From positions 1-9,120 of the forward strand of contig DAOVMB010000063.1 in the NCBI GenBank assembly GCA_030630905.1: DNA of 9,120 nt. The letters run 5' to 3'. The notes below the pieces were generated by a model, which saw only the letters and a list, made by a program, of their open reading frames with translations, was not told the DNA's origin and did not search any database. The DNA comes from Sedimentisphaerales bacterium (GTDB lineage: Bacteria > Planctomycetota > Phycisphaerae > Sedimentisphaerales > Anaerobacaceae). Below are positions 1 through 6,087 of the stretch, in pieces (within the stretch, counting starts at the first letter, position 1; each line of letters starts with the position of its first letter). Position numbers and translations under genes: made by a program.

Positions 1-14
1 ATCTGTTGTTTTAC

Positions 15-18
15 GGAG
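15..18 (+). promoter_or_regulatory. Shine-Dalgarno site selecting ATG 27
   Basis: GGAG lies 8 nt upstream of the ATG at 27. It lies inside the extension that would result from starting at the TTG at 6, so it favours the shorter 468-residue protein. Confidence 0.6.
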
Positions 19-26
19 AAAATGCG

Positions 27-1433
27 ATGACCTTAAGCAGAAAAAACATGAGAGAACTTGCGCGCCATCTGGTAATGGCAATCCTTGTCAATTTGATAGT
101 CGTTCTACTTTTAATGGATGCATACTTCGTGGAAACACCGGCAGGGAAATTAGCAGCCGGAATCCGTATACCGCTGGTTTTTTTGGTGATGACACTTGCC
201 GTCAATGAGCTGAGGCGCATCTGGAAAAACGCCAGGCATCCGGGTTATTATTTTCTGCCGACATCGGCTGTTTTCTGGATATTGAAAAACCGACGCCGAA
301 GACCGAAAAAAGAAACCGAAACATCACGTTACGAGCGAATTATTGAGACCTGGCCTGATACAAGCATCGGCATAATTTCAGAGGTATTCGACCCCGGGCG
401 GCAGGAAGAATGCCTGAACAAATTGCTTTATCAAATGCACGCGATGAGAGACAGCCGCCTGGCCACAATTGCGGACAGATTTCGCCATTATCTCGGCGAG
501 ATTCTCAAATCTGTGGACGACAATGAAAACTATCAGCCGTTTAGAGAAGTAATGCTGCAATTTTCTTCGTATGGGCCGGAGAAGTATCAGCAGACGTACA
601 GGCGTTTTTTAGGCCTGTTGTCGGACGTGTACGATCCGACGCTATCGGCGCATTTCGACGTACAATTTCAGGCGGATATGAGTGAACCGTTGAAACGCGC
701 TATCGAGCAGGCGGGCAAAAGGCACTTAGGTGACATACGGAGAATAATCGGCAACATAATGGCCGATGGCGAGAACGAAGAAGTGACGGCAAACAATATC
801 GCAGGGATGCTTCTGGAGCTGGATTGGAATGACAAGCGTGAAATCTGCCGCATTATCTTCACCGAAAGCATCGAGCGTGCGTTCCGCTTCCCCAAGCATT
901 TCGGCATTGAGCTATTAAGCATTCTGAGCAGGCTGGAACATAAAATATTCTGGCTGGATATTCGGTCATTGCGCAACGTTCTGGAAGAGTCTTTGAGTAA
1001 CGATCGAGAGGGATTGATCAATTTGAATTCGAGGATTTATGGCGAGCTTTGCTCAAAAGTCCTTGCTCCTCTCGACGACGAGACGTACAACGGAATCTGC
1101 AACGCCCGGGTTTTCCGGCGATTGAAAAGCGATAACGGCAGAGTGGCAATCGAATGTGTCTTTCCCGACGGAAAAGTATGCACCTGCCAGGGCGAGAGCT
1201 TGAGTTTTCGAGGCGTTTACAGCAAGAACTGCTCCAGGAAAGTAGGCGAAAAACTCGCAATGAACATAGTCCCCATCCGGGAAGTTGAGCGCCCGTTTGC
1301 CGTAAAGGCCACGATAGCCCCTCTGCACAGTTATGAAAATGCCATGCAAAGTCCCGGCCGCGGCGCGTTTTTCGAAGAGGCAGAGCCGTCCGTCGTCAGA
1401 GACCTTTACGAGTACGTTTCAGCAAAAGAGTAG
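27..1433 (+). CDS. Membrane-anchored protein of unknown function, possible C-terminal PilZ-like domain
   Basis: I do not recognise this 468-residue protein as a named family. Two hydrophobic segments lie near the N-terminus (about residues 14-35 and 43-63), separated by a short loop, and are followed by a very basic stretch (NRRRRPKK, about 88-95) that should hold the rest in the cytoplasm. Residues 100-350 look helical and soluble. The last 100 residues (about 361-463) have a pattern reminiscent of PilZ domains: an RR...R stretch before a beta-rich segment, SLSFRG at 391-396 where PilZ has D/NxSxxG, and GRGAFFEE at 444-451 followed by a helix. The acidic/Asn residue of the PilZ motif is missing, so c-di-GMP binding is doubtful. 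An in-frame TTG at 6 would add seven residues, but GGAG at 15-18 sits 8 nt before the ATG at 27 and decides the start. It converges with the transporter gene, 12 bp away. The reading frame is sound; the function is unknown. Confidence 0.85.
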   Translation: MTLSRKNMRELARHLVMAILVNLIVVLLLMDAYFVETPAGKLAAGIRIPLVFLVMTLAVNELRRIWKNARHPGYYFLPTSAVFWILKNRRRRPKKETETSRYERIIETWPDTSIGIISEVFDPGRQEECLNKLLYQMHAMRDSRLATIADRFRHYLGEILKSVDDNENYQPFREVMLQFSSYGPEKYQQTYRRFLGLLSDVYDPTLSAHFDVQFQADMSEPLKRAIEQAGKRHLGDIRRIIGNIMADGENEEVTANNIAGMLLELDWNDKREICRIIFTESIERAFRFPKHFGIELLSILSRLEHKIFWLDIRSLRNVLEESLSNDREGLINLNSRIYGELCSKVLAPLDDETYNGICNARVFRRLKSDNGRVAIECVFPDGKVCTCQGESLSFRGVYSKNCSRKVGEKLAMNIVPIREVERPFAVKATIAPLHSYENAMQSPGRGAFFEEAEPSVVRDLYEYVSAKE

Positions 1434-1445
1434 GCAGGGCCCGGG

Positions 1446-3659
1446 TTATACGAACACATCTGCTTCGCCGCTGGAATGGACCAGGATCGTAGTGGGCATA
1501 TCCGCCAGAAGATTGGAGATACGGCCGTAGAGTTGTGCGGATGTTTCATCTTCGGAGGGCTGGATACCCAGGAATATAACATCCGCTTTGGCTGAATGAC
1601 TTCGAAACACATCGGCGAATGGTTCGGCAGAGACAATTACGCGGGATTCGGCGCGGATGCGGGTGGCTTCGACGAGTTTGCGGACGGCCTGACGCGATGA
1701 GTCACGACCGGCAGCATCCCGGATGACACGAAGGACTCTGATATAACTGTCACGCCACTGCCAGTTCTGTGCCAGCAAATGCGCAAGCGTGGCCATCAGC
1801 GATCCGTTCTGCCGGCCTCTCCACCAGATATCAATTCGCCGCCGACGTCGAGCTTCCGACGGCAATCCCTTGTCGGCCACAATCACCACGCTCTTGCCCA
1901 TCGCAGCGATGCTCCAAAGATTGCGGAACATCACTTCAGCACGCTCGGTGCTGCGAGGCCAGCCGAATAGCACCGTGTTGGGCTTGAGCGGACCGATCGA
2001 ATGGGCCTGCGCCAGCGTGCGAATACCCTCATCCATGTCCTCGGCAAAGACAACCTCCGGGAAGACCGCCAGTTCGTTGCTCCGAAGAAAAGTATCCATC
2101 GCCGTACGGAGGCTCTCGACGCGAGCGGCGTAAGTCTCAAGGTCGCCCGAGATGACCTGTGCCGCCGTCACGAGGCCTCGCCCGCCTTCCATCCAGACCG
2201 CATACTTAATCAGCGCCATGTGTGTCTTTGTGTTGCCCGCCATGACAAGGAAAGTAGGACGCCAGTTCTTGGCATGAGGCGTCATCAGGCGAAGTTTTTG
2301 CAATGCCCGCACCACTATTGCATATTGAAAACCCAGACGAGCATCACCGAATGCCGAGCGAAATACCCTACGGCTCAGGTATATATAGATCCCGGCAATA
2401 ACGAGGATAGCCACCGCAGCAGCTAATGCATCAATCAGGATCATTACTACCAGACATGCAATAGTGCCGAGAATCGAAGTTGTCCAATGGTAGAACCGGA
2501 AACGCGGCCTGAAAGACGGATTCGCGCCGAAAGATTCGACAAAAGCAGCCAAATTTATCATGCCGTAGGTACACAAAAAGAACATACTGACAATTGCCGC
2601 AATCATATCGAAAGCAGCCATCGAGTCGCCGCCGCCCAGCAACAGGATAACGCCTAACGTCAGCCCCAACGTCAGTACAAGCCCATATCGCGGCTCGTCC
2701 TTGTCCTTCGAACCGTGGCCGAATATGCCGAGAATCGGGAAAATCCGGTCGCGCGCCAGGGCCTGAAGCACCCGCGGCGCGCCGAGAAAGGACCCGACCG
2801 CACTGGATATCGTCGCAGAAAAGACACCTCCCATGACCAAAAAGCCCGTGCCCCACAAGGCATTCTTTACCAGCATTTCAAACGGCTGGGCCTGCAGATC
2901 GCCTCGCTGCTGCGAACCGCCGCATAAAAGAATTTCGAGTAGATAGATGACAAAACCTACGGCGATGGCCGCCATCGTGCCGCGAACCAGTGAGCGAGCG
3001 GGGTCTTTTAAGTCACCCGACATGTTGACGCCGGCCAGAATACCCGTCACCGCCGGGAAGTAAATCGCAAAGACGCTCCAGAAACCAATAGTCGGCTTCG
3101 TATAGGACGGGCTTAGATTTGCCTGCAAAAGCTCCGGATCGAAGAGAAGCAAGGCACCGCCCAGAAAGGAGACGATGGCCAAAGCCAGCAGAGTCATCAC
3201 GATGTACTGAATGCGGATTGCAAGTCCGGAACTGATAATGTTAACAGTGAAGAGAATTGCCGCAGTGCCCAGGGCTATCGGGACAAACCACGTGCTGAGG
3301 CTCGGAAAACTGGCCACAAGCGAATTCGTAAAGCCCAGAACATAGAAAGGTACGGACAGTGCCTGGGCCAGGAACAAAGCTAAGCCAATGGCTCCGCCGA
3401 ACTGCGGACCAAGTGCACGTGAGATAAGAAAATAAGCCCCGCCCCCGGCGACCGGTGTGTTCGTGGCGATCGCGCTCATGGAAATGGCGGTCAAAAGAGT
3501 GATTATTTCAGCAATACACAGAATTATGATCGTATTGAGAATACCGGCTTCGCCAACCACGTACCCGGCACGGAGGAACATTATCACGCCAAGGATTGTA
3601 AGGATCGACGGTGTGAAGACTCCTGCAAACGTGCTGAACTGGTTTCCCTTTTGGCCCAT
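1446..3659 (-). CDS. Prokaryotic cation-chloride cotransporter homologue (SLC12/APC superfamily)
   Basis: This 737-residue inner-membrane transporter resembles animal Na-K-Cl/K-Cl cotransporters more than ordinary amino-acid permeases. Residues about 12-430 form the hydrophobic core (about 12 helices). TM1 carries ILTILGVIMFLRAGYVVGEAG, and the TM3 region (GGGAYFLISRALGPQFGGAIG, about 72-92) closely follows the NKCC signature GGGAYYLISRSLGPEFGG. Residues 431-737 form a large cytosolic domain. RPTFLVMAGNTKTHMALI (about 467-484), KPNTVLFGW (559-567) and IDIWW (609-613) followed by a helical LMATLAHLLA stretch match the order of landmarks in the SLC12 C-terminal domain. Likely substrates are K+, Na+ and/or Cl-, but the ions cannot be read from sequence alone; the family annotation is often just amino acid permease. 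An upstream in-frame TTG (3665) is rejected because AAAGGA at 3671-3666 is 6 nt before the ATG at 3659. It has its own promoter, so it need not be co-transcribed with the DUF1080 gene upstream. Confidence 0.85.
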   Translation of the reverse strand: MGQKGNQFSTFAGVFTPSILTILGVIMFLRAGYVVGEAGILNTIIILCIAEIITLLTAISMSAIATNTPVAGGGAYFLISRALGPQFGGAIGLALFLAQALSVPFYVLGFTNSLVASFPSLSTWFVPIALGTAAILFTVNIISSGLAIRIQYIVMTLLALAIVSFLGGALLLFDPELLQANLSPSYTKPTIGFWSVFAIYFPAVTGILAGVNMSGDLKDPARSLVRGTMAAIAVGFVIYLLEILLCGGSQQRGDLQAQPFEMLVKNALWGTGFLVMGGVFSATISSAVGSFLGAPRVLQALARDRIFPILGIFGHGSKDKDEPRYGLVLTLGLTLGVILLLGGGDSMAAFDMIAAIVSMFFLCTYGMINLAAFVESFGANPSFRPRFRFYHWTTSILGTIACLVVMILIDALAAAVAILVIAGIYIYLSRRVFRSAFGDARLGFQYAIVVRALQKLRLMTPHAKNWRPTFLVMAGNTKTHMALIKYAVWMEGGRGLVTAAQVISGDLETYAARVESLRTAMDTFLRSNELAVFPEVVFAEDMDEGIRTLAQAHSIGPLKPNTVLFGWPRSTERAEVMFRNLWSIAAMGKSVVIVADKGLPSEARRRRRIDIWWRGRQNGSLMATLAHLLAQNWQWRDSYIRVLRVIRDAAGRDSSRQAVRKLVEATRIRAESRVIVSAEPFADVFRSHSAKADVIFLGIQPSEDETSAQLYGRISNLLADMPTTILVHSSGEADVFV

Positions 3660-3665
3660 ATACAA

Positions 3666-3711
3666 TCCTTTACCGGCACTTAATTATATACGTGTCAAGG
3701 CAATAAGTAAA
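3666..3711 (-). promoter_or_regulatory. Candidate sigma70 promoter and RBS of the transporter gene
   Basis: On the minus strand TTTACT (3711-3706) is followed after 17 nt by a perfect TATAAT (3688-3683), and then by the Shine-Dalgarno AAAGGA (3671-3666). Transcription from here would give a leader of about 17 nt. The perfect TTGACA at 3698-3693 lies inside the spacer, too close to TATAAT to serve as its -35. Confidence 0.55.
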
Positions 3712-3815
3712 CTCCGACTTTTTAGCTTCAATTCGCTTATCGATAATCGAGAGAAGAAAGGATACGGGAAGGAGAGTTTCCTGGGCCTAAAGGCTTTTTC
3801 ACGCAGAATCGCCGG

Positions 3816-4646
3816 TCAGAGCGGGCGTATCCAGATGTTTCGGAAACGCACCGGATTGTTGTGGGCTGAGAGGATTAGCGGCAGTTTTTCCGGGATGGGC
3901 TTATCGTAGCCCGGCAGAATCCGATGGCCGGTCGGGCCGTAAATTTTCTGGTTATGGTGGACGAGCAGGCCATTATGAAGGACGGTGACATAAGCTTCTT
4001 TTTCGAGCTTGCCGTCTTTGAAGACCGGGGCGAAGAAAATGATGTCGAAAGTCTGCCACTGGCCCGGCTTTCGACAAGCGTTGACCATCGGCGGAGTTTG
4101 GCCGTAAACCGAGGCGGCCTGACCATCGGGATAGAGCTTCTCCGTGTATGAATCGTAAACCTGTATCTCGAAAAATCCCATGAGCATGATGCCATTATTG
4201 CCGCGATCGAACATGTGGCCCTGTGGCGGATTGGGGGTCTGCCACTCCAGATGCAACTGACAGTCGCCGAAGGGCTGATTTGTGGTTAGGTTACCCGATA
4301 CGGCGATCAGCTCACCATTTTCGATTTTCCAATCGGAAGGTTTCCATTTGGACAGATTGTTTCCATTAAAGAGCTTGACGGCATCAGATGGAGCGGTACC
4401 GGTCTTTTCCTCAATGCCAAGTCGGCCCGGCGTTACTTTCGGCGGAGCAGGTCGGTCGGGATCGTGCACATGGTAGCCGCACCAGGGCAGGATCGGTGTA
4501 TCTTTGTAGCCGATGATGCCGGAGCCATCTTTGGCGTGGACGAGCTTCGTAGGAGCTTGCCCCGGTGTTACTTCAGTAGAACCAAAAAGCCATATTGCAG
4601 CAACAACTATGACGAGTATTAAAACGATTGTTCGATTTCGAAACAT
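3816..4646 (-). CDS. Exported or membrane-anchored DUF1080 protein (3-keto-disaccharide hydrolase-like)
   Basis: The 276-residue product starts with a basic tip and a strong hydrophobic segment (about residues 6-22), which is either a signal peptide or an uncleaved anchor; the rest should lie outside the cytoplasm. Residues about 35-75 hold the linker often seen before planctomycete DUF1080 domains (GYKDTPILPW, HVHDPDRPAPP). The DUF1080 concanavalin-like fold (PF06439) runs from about 88 to 276. It opens with LFNGNNLSKWK (92-102), continues through WKIENGEL, GNNGIML (149-155), EIQVYDSY (160-167) and GQWQTFDI, and ends with the usual FRNIWIRPL. The family includes 3-keto-disaccharide hydrolases and many uncharacterised sugar-related proteins; the precise substrate here is unknown. 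GGAGGA at 4660-4655 lies 8 nt before the ATG and fixes the start. Neighbours do not point to a polysaccharide locus. Confidence 0.85.
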   Translation of the reverse strand: MFRNRTIVLILVIVVAAIWLFGSTEVTPGQAPTKLVHAKDGSGIIGYKDTPILPWCGYHVHDPDRPAPPKVTPGRLGIEEKTGTAPSDAVKLFNGNNLSKWKPSDWKIENGELIAVSGNLTTNQPFGDCQLHLEWQTPNPPQGHMFDRGNNGIMLMGFFEIQVYDSYTEKLYPDGQAASVYGQTPPMVNACRKPGQWQTFDIIFFAPVFKDGKLEKEAYVTVLHNGLLVHHNQKIYGPTGHRILPGYDKPIPEKLPLILSAHNNPVRFRNIWIRPL

Positions 4647-4654
4647 GGTATTTT

Positions 4655-4774
4655 TCCTCCGGGATTCAGTTTCCTAATTCGTTGCCCGGCACAGAGGAAT
4701 GCCCGCCGATGCGGACCATCGCATTCACGCCTGCACGCCTGCACGCAAAATACAGAGAGCATACCGAAAGTCAA
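4655..4774 (-). promoter_or_regulatory. Candidate promoter and structured leader of the DUF1080 gene
   Basis: TTGACT (4774-4769), a 16-nt spacer and TATTTT (4752-4747) form a plausible sigma70 promoter that starts 9 nt after the stop of the ADTH synthase gene. The resulting leader of about 94 nt contains a tandem 8-bp repeat (4726-4746), a 5-bp perfect hairpin (CGATG 4707-4711 with CATCG 4717-4721), and the strong Shine-Dalgarno GGAGGA at 4660-4655. I recognise no riboswitch class. Confidence 0.4.
4726..4746. repeat. Short tandem repeat, 8-bp unit CACGCCTG, 2.6 copies
   Basis: CACGCCTG occurs at 4726-4733 and 4734-4741, with a partial copy at 4742-4746, in the non-coding gap between the ADTH synthase and DUF1080 genes. 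It is probably slippage-derived. Confidence 0.7.
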
Positions 4775-4782
4775 AAACGGCA

Positions 4783-5577
4783 TTAGCCTTGAAGTATTCC
4801 GACCGCCTCGTTAACGGATGCTCCCTGGTGTACCATTTTGCTCAGAACCTGAACCATCTTAGTAGGATTTTTATGCTGAAACGCATTTCTGCCGATCGAT
4901 ATACCCTCAGCGCCGGCTTGAAGAGCACCTTCGACCATCTTGAAGATGTCTTCGTCGCTGTCCATTTTCGCACCGCCTGCAATTACCACCGGCACCGGAC
5001 AGCCTTCGACTACCTCGGCGAAACTTTCCACGCTGCCGGTATAGACCACCTTAACAATATCGGCGCCCAGTTCAGCTCCTACCCTCGCGGCATGCTTAAC
5101 GTTATTAACGTCATATTCATCCTTGATTTTCGGCCCGCGGGTGTACATCATCGCTACCAGCGGCATCTGCCAGACCTGACATCGTTCGCTGATATAACCC
5201 AACTGCCGGAGCATTTCTTTGTCGGTTTCGGCACCGAGATTGATGTGCACCGAGACGGCATCGGCACCGAGCTTTATCGCCTCTTCAACAGTGCAGACAA
5301 GTTCCTTTGCATTCGGATCGGGGCTTAAGGATGTTCCGCCGGAAAGGTGGATAATCAGCCCAACGTCCCTGCCCGTACCTCTATGTCCGGCCCGGACGAT
5401 ACCCTTGTGCATCAGGATGGCGTTTGCCCCGCCCGCGACGACTTTACTGACTGCGTCCCGCATATCCGCCAGACCTTCGATCGGGCCGACCGTGACGCCG
5501 TGATCCATTGGGATAATTACCGTTCTGTGCGAATTGCGGTCGATTATCCGTTCGAGTCTTATCTTTTTGCCTATCAT
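4783..5577 (-). CDS. 2-amino-3,7-dideoxy-D-threo-hept-6-ulosonate (ADTH) synthase-like class I aldolase
   Basis: This 264-residue TIM-barrel aldolase closely resembles the archaeal ADTH synthases (EC 2.2.1.10, MJ0400 type), which transfer a deoxy-ketose unit from 6-deoxy-5-ketofructose 1-phosphate to aspartate semialdehyde in the alternative route to 3-dehydroquinate. The residues known as catalytic in MJ0400 (Asp33, Tyr153, Lys184) align at a constant offset with Asp25 in PMDHG, Tyr145 in MMYTRG and Schiff-base Lys176 in DIVKVVYTG. The segments KGIVRAGHRG (58-67), LIIHLSGGTSLSP and VVIAGGAKMDSDED are also typical. The alternative is an archaeal-type class I fructose-bisphosphate aldolase, the nearest relatives, or a GriI-like enzyme of aminohydroxybenzoate synthesis. 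GGAG at 5589-5586 lies 8 nt before the ATG. Canonical aroB and aroDE lie about 0.5 and 1.8 kb away, but no DHQ synthase II, its usual partner, is in the window. Confidence 0.85.
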   Translation of the reverse strand: MIGKKIRLERIIDRNSHRTVIIPMDHGVTVGPIEGLADMRDAVSKVVAGGANAILMHKGIVRAGHRGTGRDVGLIIHLSGGTSLSPDPNAKELVCTVEEAIKLGADAVSVHINLGAETDKEMLRQLGYISERCQVWQMPLVAMMYTRGPKIKDEYDVNNVKHAARVGAELGADIVKVVYTGSVESFAEVVEGCPVPVVIAGGAKMDSDEDIFKMVEGALQAGAEGISIGRNAFQHKNPTKMVQVLSKMVHQGASVNEAVGILQG

Positions 5578-5585
5578 AGCCTAAT

Positions 5586-5677
5586 CTCCAATTTCTCGTT
5601 ATTGCGTATCCGCACCTCGCGGACGAGCAATTTTGTATTTTAATTACAAAATCTACACAAACCCGCCCAAAAGGCAA
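5586..5677 (-). promoter_or_regulatory. Candidate promoter and RBS of the ADTH synthase gene
   Basis: TTGCCT (5677-5672), a 16-nt spacer and TAGATT (5655-5650) form a moderate sigma70-like promoter. The leader would be about 65 nt and ends with GGAG (5589-5586). A palindrome overlaps the -10 box and the expected start point. Confidence 0.35.
5630..5652. promoter_or_regulatory. Perfect 8-bp inverted repeat, candidate operator
   Basis: ATTTTGTA (5630-5637) and TACAAAAT (5645-5652) are perfect inverted copies separated by 7 bp, giving arm centres about 15 bp apart. They overlap the proposed -10 box and start point of the ADTH synthase gene, a position where a dimeric repressor would block transcription. 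The AT-rich composition makes a chance palindrome possible. Confidence 0.35.
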
Positions 5678-5728
5678 GAAAAAAACGAATTATTCCGTGC
5701 AGATGGACAGAGGATTGACTCCAAACGC

Positions 5729-5757
5729 TTGACAGAGTCCGGGTGAGCTGATATTGT
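5729..5757 (+). promoter_or_regulatory. Candidate sigma70 promoter reading into the transposase remnant
   Basis: A perfect -35 TTGACA (5729-5734), a 17-nt spacer and TATTGT (5752-5757) point rightward. The ATG of the decayed transposase is only 7 nt beyond the -10 box, so the transcript would begin at or next to the start codon. Confidence 0.45.
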
Positions 5758-5764
5758 TTCAACT

Positions 5765-5866
5765 ATGGCCGAATATATACGAGTAGAGTATGAGGGGGCG
5801 GTGTATTATTTAATGGATGACGTTTTTTTGGTAGCGTGCAGATATGATGGCGAAGCAATTCTATGA
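5765..5866 (+). pseudogene. N-terminal remnant of a REP-associated tyrosine transposase (Y1_Tnp/IS200-like, RAYT)
   Basis: The frame opens with residues MAEYIRVEYEGAVYYLM, which matches the conserved beginning of RAYT proteins (typically MARPLRIEYxGAxYHV). Similarity ends after about 16 residues: the expected SRGN..IF..D stretch, the HxH metal site and the catalytic tyrosine are all absent, and the frame stops at 5864-5866 after 33 codons. An overlapping ATG (5863) opens a further 24-codon frame without recognisable similarity. The piece is too short to be a working enzyme and is best read as a deletion remnant. Active RAYTs are single-strand HUH-type enzymes linked to palindromic repeats, and an inverted repeat lies 145 bp downstream. 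The family call rests on one short but distinctive segment. Confidence 0.6.
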
Positions 5867-6010
5867 CTGGCAAACATCTCTGGGATATGCTCACTGACGA
5901 TCTGAAGCAGCAAGTACAGCCTCCGGAAAAGACATAAAGCAATAAGAGCACTTTGATTTGTTCTCTGTACATGCCCTAACCTTTAAATAAAAATTCCTAA
6001 TAATAAACGT

Positions 6011-6081
6011 GTCATTCTGAGCGAAGCGAAGAATCTTATAGTTTACGTATAAATGAGACCCTTCGCTTCGCTCAGGGTGAC
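6011..6081. repeat. Head-to-head inverted repeat (two 26-bp arms), REP/BIME-like
   Basis: The arms at 6011-6036 and 6056-6081 are inverted copies with 22 of 26 matches, separated by 19 bp. Both share the core CTGAGCGAAGCGAAG, a motif I recognise as a frequent intergenic repeat in environmental bacterial genomes. Each arm also folds on itself: ATTCT/AGAAT in the left arm and ACCCT/AGGGT in the right, and all four differences between arms fall in these stems. The element begins 6 bp beyond the aroB stop codon and could act as a transcription terminator or 3' end protector for aroB; on the minus strand it is followed by an AT-rich stretch rather than a clean T-run. Confidence 0.75.
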
Positions 6082-6087
6082 TATACA

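Larger units (their letters stand above)
5578..6087. other. 510-bp region without an intact gene
   Basis: From left to right this gap holds the promoter and palindrome of the ADTH synthase gene (to about 5677), a rightward promoter (5729-5757), a transposase stump (5765-5866), an AT-rich stretch without recognisable content (about 5940-6010), and the inverted repeat (6011-6081). The whole piece looks like a site of former mobile-element activity between two metabolic genes. Confidence 0.6.

Noticed and set aside
2001..2426. Plus-strand 141-codon open frame, and the minus-strand 2431-2856 frame
   Set aside because: Both overlap the transporter gene in other frames and encode no plausible protein.
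3693..3698. Perfect TTGACA on the minus strand before the transporter
   Set aside because: It lies only 4 nt from TATAAT, and no -10 box lies 16-18 nt downstream of it.
3785..3800. Possible plus-strand terminator (GCCTAAAGGC then TTTTT) downstream of the DUF1080 gene
   Set aside because: The stem is only 3-4 bp with a tiny loop, and the T-run is on the strand that carries no gene here.
4726..4746. Tandem 8-bp repeat as a regulatory or CRISPR-like array
   Set aside because: There are fewer than three copies and no spacers; simple slippage explains it.
4699..5328. Plus-strand 209-codon open frame
   Set aside because: It is antisense to the ADTH synthase gene, whose catalytic motifs are intact; the plus-strand translation shows no recognisable motif.
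5763..5972. Minus-strand 69-codon frame with several cysteines
   Set aside because: It lies antisense to the transposase remnant, has no Shine-Dalgarno site and shows no family features.
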